From the NCBI GenBank assembly GCA_030704615.1, contig CM060731.1:43276001-43340000 (forward strand): DNA of 64,000 bases, in the 5' to 3' direction. The notes beneath the pieces were generated by a model. The model was not told the origin of the DNA. It saw only the letters and a program-made list of their open reading frames with translations, and made no database searches. Below are positions 10,330-18,974 of the stretch, piece by piece. Within the stretch, counting starts at the first letter, position 1. Each line of letters starts with the position of its first letter. The stretch comes from Takakia lepidozioides (lineage: Eukaryota > Streptophyta > Takakiopsida > Takakiales > Takakiaceae). The position numbers were made by a program, and so were the translations under genes.

Positions 10330-11875
10330 TACATATCCACCAAGGCAGTGTTTAGAGTGACAACTCCAGCTTTGACGATGTCATCATGGACCTTTGTGCC
10401 GTTTTGAGGACTGCCAGGCTCACATTTGACGTAGATGTACATCAGGGGAATGTTCAGAATGACATATGGTACAATTCCAGATTGGATAATGTCACCATAA
10501 ACCTCTTCCTAGGGCTGCTAGGCTCGCATATGCATATTACAAAAACAAATGAACATGACGGCCTGGTCTGGCTTCATCCCTTCCCACATCATTTGCTCTT
10601 ATGTTTCCAAAGCCTTAATCCCATACCCATGATGCTGCACATACCTTGCAATCATGACACTCCAAAATACCACATCTCGTTCAGCCATATTGTCAAACTC
10701 TCCTTTCACATCAGGCTTGCTGCACCCACATTTGGCATACATGTCCACCAAGGCAGAGTTCAGAATGACAATTTCCCCTTTAACAATCGGCATAAGCAAG
10801 GGGAAGGAGACAACAGAGCTGCTGCTCTCTCCCATCGCCAAAAAAACCAAAAGAAAAAAAAATGGAGGGGCTGAGAGAGCTGCCATGGCTGTGAAGTACC
10901 AGTATGCTGCAACGTGATGTGGTTGGGCTTCATCCCTACCCCCATCAATATTTGATCATAGGTCTCCAAAGCCTCCATACCATGTTCCTGCTGTGCATAC
11001 CCTGCAAGCATCACATTCCCCCCACATTCCATGACACCACATCTCGTTCAGCCACAGTGTTGAAAACTCCCTTCGCATCCTTAATGCACCCACATTTGGC
11101 ATACATGTCCACCAGGGCAATGTTCAGAATGACATCTCGTACAAATCCAGCTTTGACGATGTCACCATGGACCTCTTTCCCCTTTTCCAGAGCTCCCAGC
11201 CTTGCACACGCATGGCAAACAAACAAAATGTGATGTGGCTGGGTTTCACCCTTCGCACAACAGTTGCTCATAGGTTTCCAAAGCACTCCTACCACACCCA
11301 TCCTTGGTAAATCCTGCCAACATTATATTCCACGTGATCAAGATCGTTGAGGCACTCTGTGGAAAACCTGGTGAGCATCCATGATGCTCCCACACTTAAC
11401 ATACATGTTGACAAGGGTGTTGAGTAGAAAAACATTTGGCGTTAATCCACTTTGGATAATGTGAGTGTGCACCTCTTTCCAGCTTCCAGACCTTTCATCT
11501 TGATGCACTTAAGCAAGAGACAGACAGACGTATCTGAATCTACTGAAATGCCTTGTTGGTTTAAAGTTGTAGAGCCTCTGTCAGTCTGCCTGCCTCACAA
11601 AGCATCTTCACATGCCCAGCAGAAGAGGCATTGTGGACTCCCTCTCTTGATCTTCTCTCAGAAGTTGTGGTCATGGTTGAGGTGCCTGATTTTATCAACT
11701 GTGTCGCTGCCGCTGCTACCTTTATTTGACCATCTACCCATGCAACAGGTTTCTTGTAGCTATTGATCCACATGGAATCATAGGTAATCTGGAGCTTGAA
11801 ATCCAGCCCTCTTGGATGAATCTGGACCCACACTATCCCTGCCTCTTTAGCTATCCATACCTCTACACAAATCAT
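10330..11875 (-). pseudogene. PPR (PLS-type) protein pseudogene, copy 1
   Basis: Minus-strand segments in several frames form a decayed pentatricopeptide-repeat gene of the organelle RNA-binding type. From N to C: GHVKMLCEAGRLTEAL (near 11600), a broken block, ARLGALEKGKEVHGDIVKAG with ALVDMYAKCGCIKDAKGVFN and ERDVVSWN (11230-11040), LAGYAQQEHGMEALETY (near 11000), and another ALVDMYAKCGC with AERDVVFWSVMIARYVQH (10780-10620). The repeated 31-36 residue motifs are typical. Stops and shifts separate almost every repeat, and an A-rich insert splits it near 10845-10870. The order matches copy 2 at 12446-13074, so the two probably arose by segmental duplication. Confidence 0.85.
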
Positions 11876-11879
11876 GCAT

Positions 11880-12445
11880 ACATCCTTGCCTTGCTACTAG
11901 CAGCTGACAATGACAGCCTAGAATTGTTCCAGCAAACACCCCAACCCTTACTTATCACACTAGTTCAAAGTCACTCCAAACCACCACAGATCCACCCAAT
12001 GAGCTAACTTACAGAATTCAATATGCATCTCAGGGCCAAGTCTGATGAGGGGCAAAAACAGGCTGCAAAGGTCAAAGAAGAAGGTGCCCTCACCACATTG
12101 TCCTTGACCCATGGAGGATTTGACCGAGCATCAACCCAGTCAGGGAATGTTGGATTGGTCTGTGAGAACCACCACGGTGCAGCTGAGCAGGCAGAGATTG
12201 AGACACGGCCTACTAAGACCAAGCTGACTCTCCCAAGAACCTTGTAAACATCAGGAAGAACACCAAATCATGGTACTAACAGGAGCAAGAGCCCACCTTT
12301 GCATGATAGACAAACTTCTTCACATCGTACATTAAGAAAAGCCACACTTTGTGATTGTGGTTGTCCCACCATCGTGAAGGATCTTTATAAAACTCATGTC
12401 AGCTCACATCATGAACGAACTAACTTGCAGAATTCTACATGAAAT
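11880..12445. repeat. Spacer between PPR copies with a shared flanking repeat
   Basis: No coding sequence is seen. The words around 12004-12060 (gagctaacttacagaattca) match those around 12418-12475 (gaactaacttgcagaattct), and each leads into sequence resembling the other, which supports duplication of a block holding a PPR copy plus this flank. Confidence 0.5.
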
Positions 12446-13074
12446 TTAGGGACGACTCTGATAACATGGCAAAACAGGGTGAAATGTATTGAAGAAGGTA
12501 CCTTCATTAGCAGCGAATTGTTCTATCAATTGGGTTGCTGCCGCTTCTGTTTCCAGGATGACATTTGGTACAATTCTAGCTTTGACAATGTCACTATGGA
12601 CCTCTTTACCCTTTTCCAAAGCTCCCAGGCTTGCACATGCATTGCAAACACAAACAAATGCGATGGTGTTGGGCTTCACCCCTTTGCGCAACATTTGCTC
12701 ATAGGTCTCCTAAGCATTCCTACCACACCTACGCTTGGTAAATCCTGCCAACATAATATTCCACGCGATCAAAGATCATTGAGGCATTCTGTTGAACACT
12801 TGGTGAGCATCCATGATGCTCCCGCGTTCAACATACATGTTGACAAGGGTGTTGAGTAGAAAAACATTCGGTGTGAATCCACTTTGGATAATGTGAGTGT
12901 GCACCCGCTTTCCAGCTTCCAGACCATCCATCTTGATGCACTTAAGCAACAGACAGACATATCTGAATCTGCTGAAATGCCTCCTTGGTTTAGAGTCTGT
13001 AGAGCCTTTGTCAGTCTGCCTGCCGCACAAAGTATCTTCACATGCCCAGAAGTGCCAGAAGAGGCATTGTGGAC
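12446..13074 (-). pseudogene. PPR pseudogene, copy 2, split by element A-left
   Basis: From 13074 downward the minus strand reads SGHVKILCAAGRLTKALQT, then in another frame VCLLLKCIKMDGLEAGKRVH, LLNTLVNMYVERGSIMDAHQ and VFNRMPQ (13030-12776). Further on comes NACASLGALEKGKEVHSDIV (12694-12600). This is the N-terminal part of a PPR gene of the same kind as copy 1. At 13075 the coding sequence stops abruptly at the terminal repeat of element A-left, in the middle of the codons for VHNASSG. Frameshifts show that it was already dead or has died since. Confidence 0.85.
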
Positions 13075-13095
13075 GAGGTTTACTATGTCATGAGC
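13075..13095 (+). repeat. Left terminal inverted repeat of element A-left
   Basis: GAGGTTTACTATGTCATGAGC matches the left ends of B (32129) and D (46824) with one or two differences, and the inverted right ends at 39423 and 29295. CATGAGC is repeated immediately inside, as at the other ends. Confidence 0.8.
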
Positions 13096-13599
13096 CCATG
13101 AGCGTGCATCCACGGAATTAGAAATTATCTGTCGTTAGTGACGGTAATAGGGCATATATCCACGGTAATAGGGCACTGTTTCTGAACTCCCGGGGACGCG
13201 GCTAGGCCTATTGCGGCGCCGTTATTCACATTTAGGGTTTGGAAAAAGAATAAAAAATGGCAGGAGATGGGTTAATCACGGTGCCGTAATACCAGCTTCG
13301 TGCTTCTCGAAAATTCCTTGGTAGTGATGACTTGAGACCGCTTTGGCTGCTGCGACGTTTTTTGTTTGTTGGTCACCCAAAATTATAAAGTAAAGTCTGA
13401 CATTGGCTTATTGCAACACTATTATATCATTTGTAAAGGTCTTGTTGTTCCCAACACCTTATACTAGCCTATTGTTGTGTCATTTTTCTGTCAAAGATAA
13501 GAGGTCCCATCACATAATATAGTTGAATTGACTTTTTTTAAGACTAAATAAATCCCACACTGACTGAAGAGAGGTTAGGAAATTGCCATTCACTCTCCA

Positions 13600-13800
13600 C
13601 CTAAGCTTGCAAAGTGTCCTCCTCATCGCCGTCACTTTCAGACGTGGACATAGCGGATAAACTTGAGTACTTTGGCCTTGACAATTCTTGTATTGGGCCT
13701 CTCAATTGTATTCTCTCATTTCTTGCAACCAGTAATTGCTCTACCCGATTAGGCCTCTCCGCCCTCCTAATGGATCTCTAGCAGCCGTGTTTGCATACAA
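13600..13800 (-). pseudogene. Methyltransferase-like gene, acidic C-terminal tail relic
   Basis: The minus strand reads RSIRRAERPNRVEQLLVARN and, later, MSTSESDGDEEDTLQA. These align with B's tail (EAIRREDRPTRLEQLTYGNE and SASESEGNVEDTSA, 33180-32960). DNA similarity on the same strand is clear, for example around ctctaaccgagtaggcctat in B. It marks the 3' end of the element's second gene. Confidence 0.65.
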
Positions 13801-13802
13801 TG

Positions 13803-14130
13803 GGAGAAGAAATAAGAAGGGAGGAGGAGACCGAAGTTGAGGAGGCTCAAGTTACGGGAGAGCCGCTTCCCCCAATGCATGTATTTGAGTGAGTTGCCAC
13901 CATTGTAAGTGTGTTGGGTTCATTATAGCGACATCCATGTTTGACCATTATAACCCTAAAACGTTTGTTGACATATGACAATATTTACATACTGCCATGT
14001 TACAGCCTTGCAGACTCGTCCAATGAGGAGATGGTTTGATGAAAACAAAGACTGAAATACAATGCCATTCTTTGCCAGAAGGTCCTTTCTTGCAGTCCTC
14101 ATCGTCCTCATGCTCCTCCTCTGCTGGCAA
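13803..14130 (+). pseudogene. Methyltransferase-like gene fragment, inverted relative to its neighbour
   Basis: The plus strand here matches B's minus strand at about 33500-33200. It shows EPLPPMHVFE followed by a GTGAGT donor, then ttacagccttgcag as acceptor and MPFFARRSFLAV. B has the same intron and PFFARKSFLAS. The adjoining piece at 13600-13800 is in the opposite orientation, so an inversion breakpoint lies near 13800. Confidence 0.6.
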
Positions 14131-14154
14131 CTGCTGTAGGCCCGCTACATGGGG

Positions 14155-14175
14155 GGGGGTGCTATTCCGTGAGCC
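14155..14175 (+). repeat. Terminal repeat of element C
   Basis: GGGGGTGCTATTCCGTGAGCC corresponds to the family end GGGGGTTGCTATTCCATGAGC but has CGTGAGCC where A, B and D have CATGAGC. The inner repeats follow suit (gcgtgagcctgtgagccc, 14181-14198). The base run before it is nine G residues. Confidence 0.75.
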
Positions 14176-14556
14176 TGGAGGCGTGAGCCTGTGAGCCCAG
14201 GAAAGCGTGAGCCCAGCACAGGCTCACGCCACGTCAGCATGCAAACAGTGCCTATTTCCGCGGATGTCACCTATTTCCGAGTGGTGTCACCTATTTCCGC
14301 GGGTTGATGTGGGGAGAATTGAGAATTGAGAACAAAGTGGTTTGTTTGTTTTTGCAATGTACTCAAGTCTGTGAGGTCCACAAAACAACAAATATATTGA
14401 AGGAACAATCCGGGCAGTCCATGCAACCCCCATCTCCAACAATAGTTTGGAACCATGAATGTGAATTCCATGCACACATTGCAAAGAGGACAATAAGGAC
14501 ACACAACCATCCCATTTCAAATTTGTCCCAGAATTAAACCAAAAGAATACTTCATA

Positions 14557-14790
14557 TCAAGTGTCGCAGTCATCACAATCAATGTCCACCTCCTGTGCTA
14601 TGTCATCTACAAAGATTCTGGCCCCAACACCACGTGTTCTACGAAGGCCATCGCAAGGTGGACTCTGAGTGCCATGAACGGACATGCTTGCTGCGAGTGC
14701 CTCCGCATAGACAGGTAGCACACAAGACCGAGGAGGACTGAAAACAAGTCCAAATAGGTGTGAGCCCAGGAGGGGCAAGTGGAAGCACGC
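14557..14790 (-). pseudogene. Last exon: LPVYAEA block and acidic tail
   Basis: Reads SCVLPVYAEALAASMS and ends VDIDCDDCDT-stop. E has NFLLPMYAEAMTLHA and, after a shift, an acidic AEDVGIHCTDSESD-stop. B has PFFLPAYADTAAREA with an acidic serine-rich end. This short block therefore marks the C-terminus of the protein in three elements. Confidence 0.6.
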
Positions 14791-14945
14791 GGACTCCTAC
14801 ACATGTCCACAAAATCCATTTTTAACACAATGATGCAATGCACAAGTCCAACGAAGAGGATGTCTCCATGTGCACTTTGCCTCAAGAACAGCGATTCTCG
14901 ATATTGAAACAACAATGCAAGCATGCACAGGTTCAACTTACTCAC

Positions 14946-15133
14946 AGGCAAAGTCGGAGTCCAGCTCCTTGTCAGAAGTCTCCTCCTGTACCAGTATCAG
15001 CGGGACGGGGCTTCGGAAGGGACCTGAGAAGTGTGTCCACCCAAACCCATCAGGAGGTTCTTGTAAATCTCAGCATCCCCTTCAATCCCAAAGACATGTC
15101 GCGCACTGGCCTTGCAAGCGTGGTACGAAGCAC
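14946..15133 (-). pseudogene. Exon with second half of motif I and motif II
   Basis: Acceptor ccactgcag, then GASYHACKASARHVFGIEGD and AEIYKNLLMGLGG; a shift leads to SDKELDSDFAC before the donor GTGAGTAAG. The Glu of GIEGD is placed as the ribose-binding acidic residue after motif I. E has GATYHACKAGGRSFFGMEGD and the same donor, in an exon of 186 bp against 188 bp here. Confidence 0.7.
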
Positions 15134-15249
15134 CTGCAGTGGAATAGAATGAAGTAAGCAGACATTGAAGACACATTCGGAACGGTGGAAAGTGCTGAAA
15201 GTGCAAGCTCAATCAAACCTCATGAAATGTGAATGTTGAAGAGACGAAC

Positions 15250-15536
15250 CTGTGCCCATCGACAAATCCAGAACTCTGGCGTCTGTGTAGGTGCAGCACT
15301 CCCATCGTTTGAATGAAAGCCGGGCTCCTCTCCCCTCGCCCCTCTCCAAGGAACCCCCATTCCCCCTTCGCAAGCACACGTTGCTGTCGACGTAGTTGTG
15401 ATGCATGTCATCCGTGGGAGGATCTGTCCTGTCATCTATGAACTTGCCCCCGTGAGTGATGGCAAACTCCGTAATGCCGGCCCGGAGTCGTTGGTGGATG
15501 CACCCGGACGAGACAAACAGCTTCAAACAGACGAGT
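15250..15536 (-). pseudogene. Exon with motif X-like region and first half of motif I
   Basis: Acceptor gttcgcag, TRLFEAVCLVRVHPPTTPGR, decayed middle, then ARVLDLSMGTG followed by a GT donor. In E the equivalent reads TRMFEAICLRRI, NPPYELHVDD, STPWRGAKDKTPAFMQILLE and VVDLSVST. VLDLSMGTG is the AdoMet-binding motif I (D-x-F/S-x-G-x-G), interrupted by the intron exactly after the second glycine. Exon sizes are 287 bp here and 286 bp in E. Confidence 0.7.
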
Positions 15537-15663
15537 CTGCGAACATGACATCCACAAGGAACTAAGAACCAAAATAAAATCGGGCCCCTACATATGAGTT
15601 TGGAGCGACCTATACAACACAATCCCAGAACAAAAAAGAAGAGGAAGAAGAAGGGAAACTCAC

Positions 15664-16002
15664 CATCTCTCCCCGGACGATCCCCTTCGTAAGGTACATG
15701 CTGTTCACACAATTCCATGTCTTCACGACTCTCATGCCCGAGGCTTTCAAATAGCTGGCAAGGGCACGGCGACACCGAACATCGATGGACTGGATGAAAA
15801 CCAAAACACCTGCATCGGAAAGGAAGAAGTTGCAAAAGGAAAAAACCCACCGCCAGTAGCGCTCATCAAATGCATTCCAACCCGGACAAGCACCCGATGG
15901 AGGGATATCCGGGACTGCCAACCCATCAGGGATGTCCAAGATGATGAGTTCCGCTGCATATGGCTTCTCCTTCCCGTTCACCCACGATTTGGTCATTTTA
16001 GC
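15664..16002 (-). pseudogene. Exon with altered catalytic motif IV (ILDIPDG)
   Basis: Acceptor tttgtttgcag, then AKMTKSWVNGKEKPYAAE and ILDIPDG; the six codons from Leu to Gly are at 15939-15922. Next come RYWRWVFSFCNFFLSDAG, VLVFIQS and LASYLKASGMRVVKTWNCVN, a beta-strand and helix order like motifs IV-VIII of amino-methyltransferases. Canonical motif IV is D/N/S-P-P-Y/F/W; here the second residue is Ile and the fourth Asp. Copy E has the same DIPDG and the same exon length, 339 bp. Loss of the aromatic residue predicts weak or no methyl transfer. Confidence 0.65.
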
Positions 16003-16104
16003 CTGCAAACAAAAATTACATGGAATTCTGACAAGTTTTAAAACGATCCATGCCCACAGCAGACAAAGAGAGCAGAAGCCACAGAACCCAAAGAGAACAC
16101 GCAC

Positions 16105-16757
16105 CGTGCTGAGGACTCGACAATCCTCTCCCACACTGGTGATGGCTCGCCCTTGTAATCAGATTTCTTCGACTCCATCATTGCAAGGAACCCGAACGTT
16201 GGCAATCTCCAACCTGGTTGACGAATGACCCTCGTGGGATGTTCCACTGCATGGTACGGGTCCTTGGGATCAACCACCCCCTGTTTTTTCTCCCGGATCC
16301 CCTACCATGCGGTGGAGTCTGCTGGACATGCTCCACAGGGCCAATAGCTGCAACACTTCCCTGCCCTTGTGCCACCTTCCCTCTACCCCTTCCCTTCCCC
16401 ACAACACCAGCAACATCTTTTCCCCTTTGCCTTTCTTCCTCTATACCGGGGTATCCTGAGCGGGAGCTCCTTCTCTCTGCAAGAGTCCTCAGATTACGCT
16501 CATGAATGTCGAGGTCCGCTGCTGCGGCAGTGGCTGCAATACGGTCATTCTCTCTCCTCAAAGACAACTCTACAGCTGGGGTCTCTGAAGGAGGGCAATC
16601 CAAATACCAACCACAAGAAGAAAGATGGTCTGGACCCCAGTCATGCAAGATCCCAGCAGTGAACATGGTCTGGTTGCCAGCAGGGACAAGCCAAAGGTCC
16701 ACGAAATCTGGATGTTTGTCCAAGCAATTCTCTTCCAAGAGAACAAACTTAATGTAC
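16105..16757 (-). pseudogene. Exon: pre-motif IV region of the methyltransferase-like gene (C)
   Basis: Acceptor ttcctgcag and then codons for YIKFVLLEENCLDKHPDFVD, MFTAGILHDW and CGWYLDCPP, followed by a Gly/Arg-rich linker and, after a shift, VEHPTRVIRQPGW and FGFLAMMESKKSDYKGEPS. The donor is GTGCGT after AGCACG. The exon is 653 bp; the matching exon of E is 661 bp and begins RYTKYVFMDGNHLSGIPDYL with the same splice phase. WYLDCPP is identical in both, so this unnamed region is under shared constraint or of common recent origin. Confidence 0.65.
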
Positions 16758-17108
16758 CTGCAGGAACAGACACAGCCTCATTTTCCAATGCACATATTGT
16801 GTCCCAGCTTTTTCAACACACACACAGGAAGACCCCCCTTAAACAGTATGCCACACAACACATTGCAACCACAACACAAGCAAAGAGTGCAAGGGTGGTG
16901 CACCTGTAAAGGCATCGTTTCCAGGCTTCCTCACCTGCAGGAACAGACACAGCCTCATTTTCCAATGCAACAATTGTCGTCCCAGCTTTTTCAAACACAC
17001 ACCAGGAAGACCCCCTTAAACAGTATGCCACACAACACATTGCAACCACAACACAAGCAAAGAGTGCAAGGGTGGTGCACCTGTAAAGGCATCGTTTCCA
17101 GGCTTCCT
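16757..17108. repeat. Tandem duplication of about 175 bp in an intron of the element C gene
   Basis: The block from cctgcaggaacagacacagc to aggcatcgtttccaggcttc occurs twice (about 16757-16930 and 16932-17108) with few changes. It carries the acceptor of the 16757-16105 exon, so two near-identical acceptors are present. The corresponding intron of copy E also holds a tandem duplication, but of unrelated sequence with palindromes. Confidence 0.85.
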
Positions 17109-17738
17109 CTCCTTTTTCCTGCTGGTCAAGCTCATTTGTTCGACTGATGCCACCCTCCCTTGCTGAACTCTCTAAAGAAACCAGAGTGCCCACACTGTGG
17201 CTCTCCATTTTCCTCATGTATGCTTCGAAGGAGACTTCGGAGCTGTCATAGTGATGCCATAGTCAGCCAGCTGAGTATGCAGAACCGATCGGGCCCTTTC
17301 TTCCAACTGCAAAACATTGAAATGGAAGAATGAACCCAAAAACAGTCACACGCGAATGTAAGAGGCAATGGTAAGAGAAGGACAGGAAAAGAGAAAGAGA
17401 AGTGAGATACGAGAGGACATCACACCTGGCTCCAGTAAGTGGCCTTGTGAAGCCAGGTGTCCAGCACATTGTCACTGACAGGAACGACACGCTGGGTCTT
17501 CTTCTCCTTCTCTCTGGCCTTGGGAACATGTGGGTATCCCTAACTGTGGGATCGGAGTTCCATATCTGTAGCCACTTCACCTTCTGTTCAGAACACGACG
17601 GCGGTAGACAACCTGTGCAACTTCTCCTGGGCCATCTCCGGCTTGCCTGGCTTGTTATAATGGTTTTTTATCTCCAGGAGAAACTGCGGCCCGAATGATG
17701 GGTCGGCCATTCTCAACTGCTTCACAAAAGCACTCATT

Positions 17739-17888
17739 ATCTGCAATTCTTTGCTGCAAGGGAATGCAAGAGAGTTGGCATCAATCCAAGGTCAAGGGAG
17801 ACAGACAGAAACAATCTGCAATTCTTTGCTGCAAGGGAATGCAAGAGAGTTGGCATCAATCCAAGGTCAAGGGAGACAGACAGAAACA
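17739..17888. repeat. 75-bp tandem duplication across an intron-exon border
   Basis: A 75-bp block beginning tctgcaattctttgctgcaa is present twice, at about 17739-17813 and 17814-17888, virtually without differences. It includes the acceptor (gaattgcaga on minus) of the exon that reads IMSAFVKQLRMADPSFGPQF, so the splice site is duplicated. The near identity says that this duplication is recent. Confidence 0.85.
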
Positions 17889-17941
17889 AACATGTGGAAG
17901 CAGGAATATGGAAAGCCAGATGAAAGGAAGATGTATCTCAC

Positions 17942-18152
17942 CGTGTACATGTACTACTCCATGAAAGCCTCACGGGTCAACGAGTACCATGTTTCCGAAG
18001 TCTTGGAGCTTTTCGCATTTCTTATACATCTCTGCCGAAAGGATGGTCTTGAAGTTGGTCAAGGGCATCTGCCCGATCCTTTGTATCCTATACAGTGTGT
18101 GAACCAGACTCGTTTTGACATGCGATGTCTCCGTCCCTCTGCAGAATGATAT
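17942..18152 (-). pseudogene. Linker exon between ParB-like and methyltransferase parts
   Basis: The acceptor aaattcag leads into ISFCRGTETSHVKTSLVHTL and YRIQRIGQMPLTNFKTILSA. A shift then gives YSLTREAFMEYYMYT before a GTGAG donor. This helical stretch resembles the connector seen in ParB-containing methylases, though I recognise it only by context. Confidence 0.5.
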
Positions 18153-18233
18153 CTGAATTTCAGAATGTAATTCAAGGACTTGAATCAAGGAAGAACGGAA
18201 CCGAAAGTGCAACATGTACAATGAGAAACCAAC

Positions 18234-18890
18234 CTGTTCACATCATTCCTTTTCCGTCAGAAGACCCTCATGTTGTCCGTCACAATCAAGCACCATCGAA
18301 TCGAACAGAGTAATGCCACTCCTTCCTCCTGTGAGTGCAAGCCTCCCAATGACAAGCCATCCATGCAAGCAACCGGTGGTTGCCATCCCAAACGTGAAAC
18401 ATCTTTCCCCGAGAATACTTGGGTGGAAGGTTTCCTGGAGAAAGAAGTTCGAAGGATTCGTTCACCTGTCTCCAAATGGGGTCCCAGGAGTCGACGATTG
18501 ACTCATCCAAAAGGAGCTCGTTACCTCTAGAATCCCTAGTAGAAACGTAAAAGACTGCGGATCCATCCAAATAACCCAGAACAAACTCGGCCTCCAGCTT
18601 GAGAATGTCTTTGACAAGGGGTGGACGAACGACGGGCATGGAAACCCAACCTACACAGGGGAATCTTCAAAACCTCCCACCAGGAGCAAGCATACTCTGA
18701 ACCACAAGCTGAGAGTTCACCTTTTGACCCCCAGCATCTCAGCGGCTTTGCTTTCATAAAACTCATCGTCAACATCACTATGGTCTCCTTCCCCTGACCC
18801 TGAGGGACCTCATCCGCCACACTTTGCATTTTCTCCTGCAAGGTTTGTTCACTCAAATTCTTATAAGAGAGGAATGAAACGTCGACCGCT
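18234..18890 (-). pseudogene. Exon with ParB/Srx-like nuclease domain
   Basis: After a probable acceptor (tttgcatgcag) the frame reads AVDVSFLSYKNLSEQTLQEK. A one-base shift near 18645 leads to MPVVRPPLVKDILKLEAEFV. The diagnostic part is MFHVWDGNHRLLAWM; the codons for DGNHR lie at 18373-18387. The pattern V-x-DGNHR-x2-A is the conserved loop of ParB/sulfiredoxin-like domains, which cut or bind DNA or hydrolyse nucleotides. Bacterial and phage DNA methylases often carry such a domain at the N-terminus, which fits the methyltransferase that follows. A second shift follows the domain (DCDGQHEGLLTEKE), and the exon ends in GAACAG before a GT donor. Confidence 0.65.
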
Positions 18891-18974
18891 GCATGCAAAA
18901 AAAGTGGGATAAAAAGGTAGTGTTCTTGAGCTGCCAGGTAAGTGTTCATTGATCCTCACGGACCTGCACTATGT

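Larger units (their letters stand above)
13075..14150. mobile_element. Element A-left: left end of a palindrome-array Mutator-like element
   Basis: The first 350 bases match the left end of B: terminal repeat, CATGAGC repeats, cggtaataggg words and GGCGCC or GGTGCC centres at about 13215 and 13270. Then come two relics of the methyltransferase-like gene in opposite orientations. At about 14150 it is interrupted by the end of element C. No right end can be assigned; the PPR sequence expected on its far side is not found. Confidence 0.6.
14557..18950 (-). pseudogene. ParB-like nuclease / beta-class DNA methyltransferase-like gene (element C)
   Basis: A multi-exon gene read from about 18950 down to 14557. 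Supported exons are about 18890-18234 (ParB-like), 18152-17942, about 17739-17590, a block near 17240-17120, then 16757-16105, 16002-15664, 15536-15250, 15133-14946 and about 14790-14557. Order of parts: ParB-like domain; linker (SHVKTSLVHTLYRIQRIGQM); YIKFVLLEENCLDKHPDF with CGWYLDCPP; motif IV position ILDIPDG; SDAGVLVFIQS and RALASYLKASGMRVVKTW; motif I VLDLSMGTG with GASYHACKASARHVFGIEGD; an acidic tail. Motif IV before motif I is the permuted order of beta-class N4-cytosine/N6-adenine methyltransferases. Several frameshifts and stops make it a pseudogene. Exon sizes match copy E almost exactly. Confidence 0.75.
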
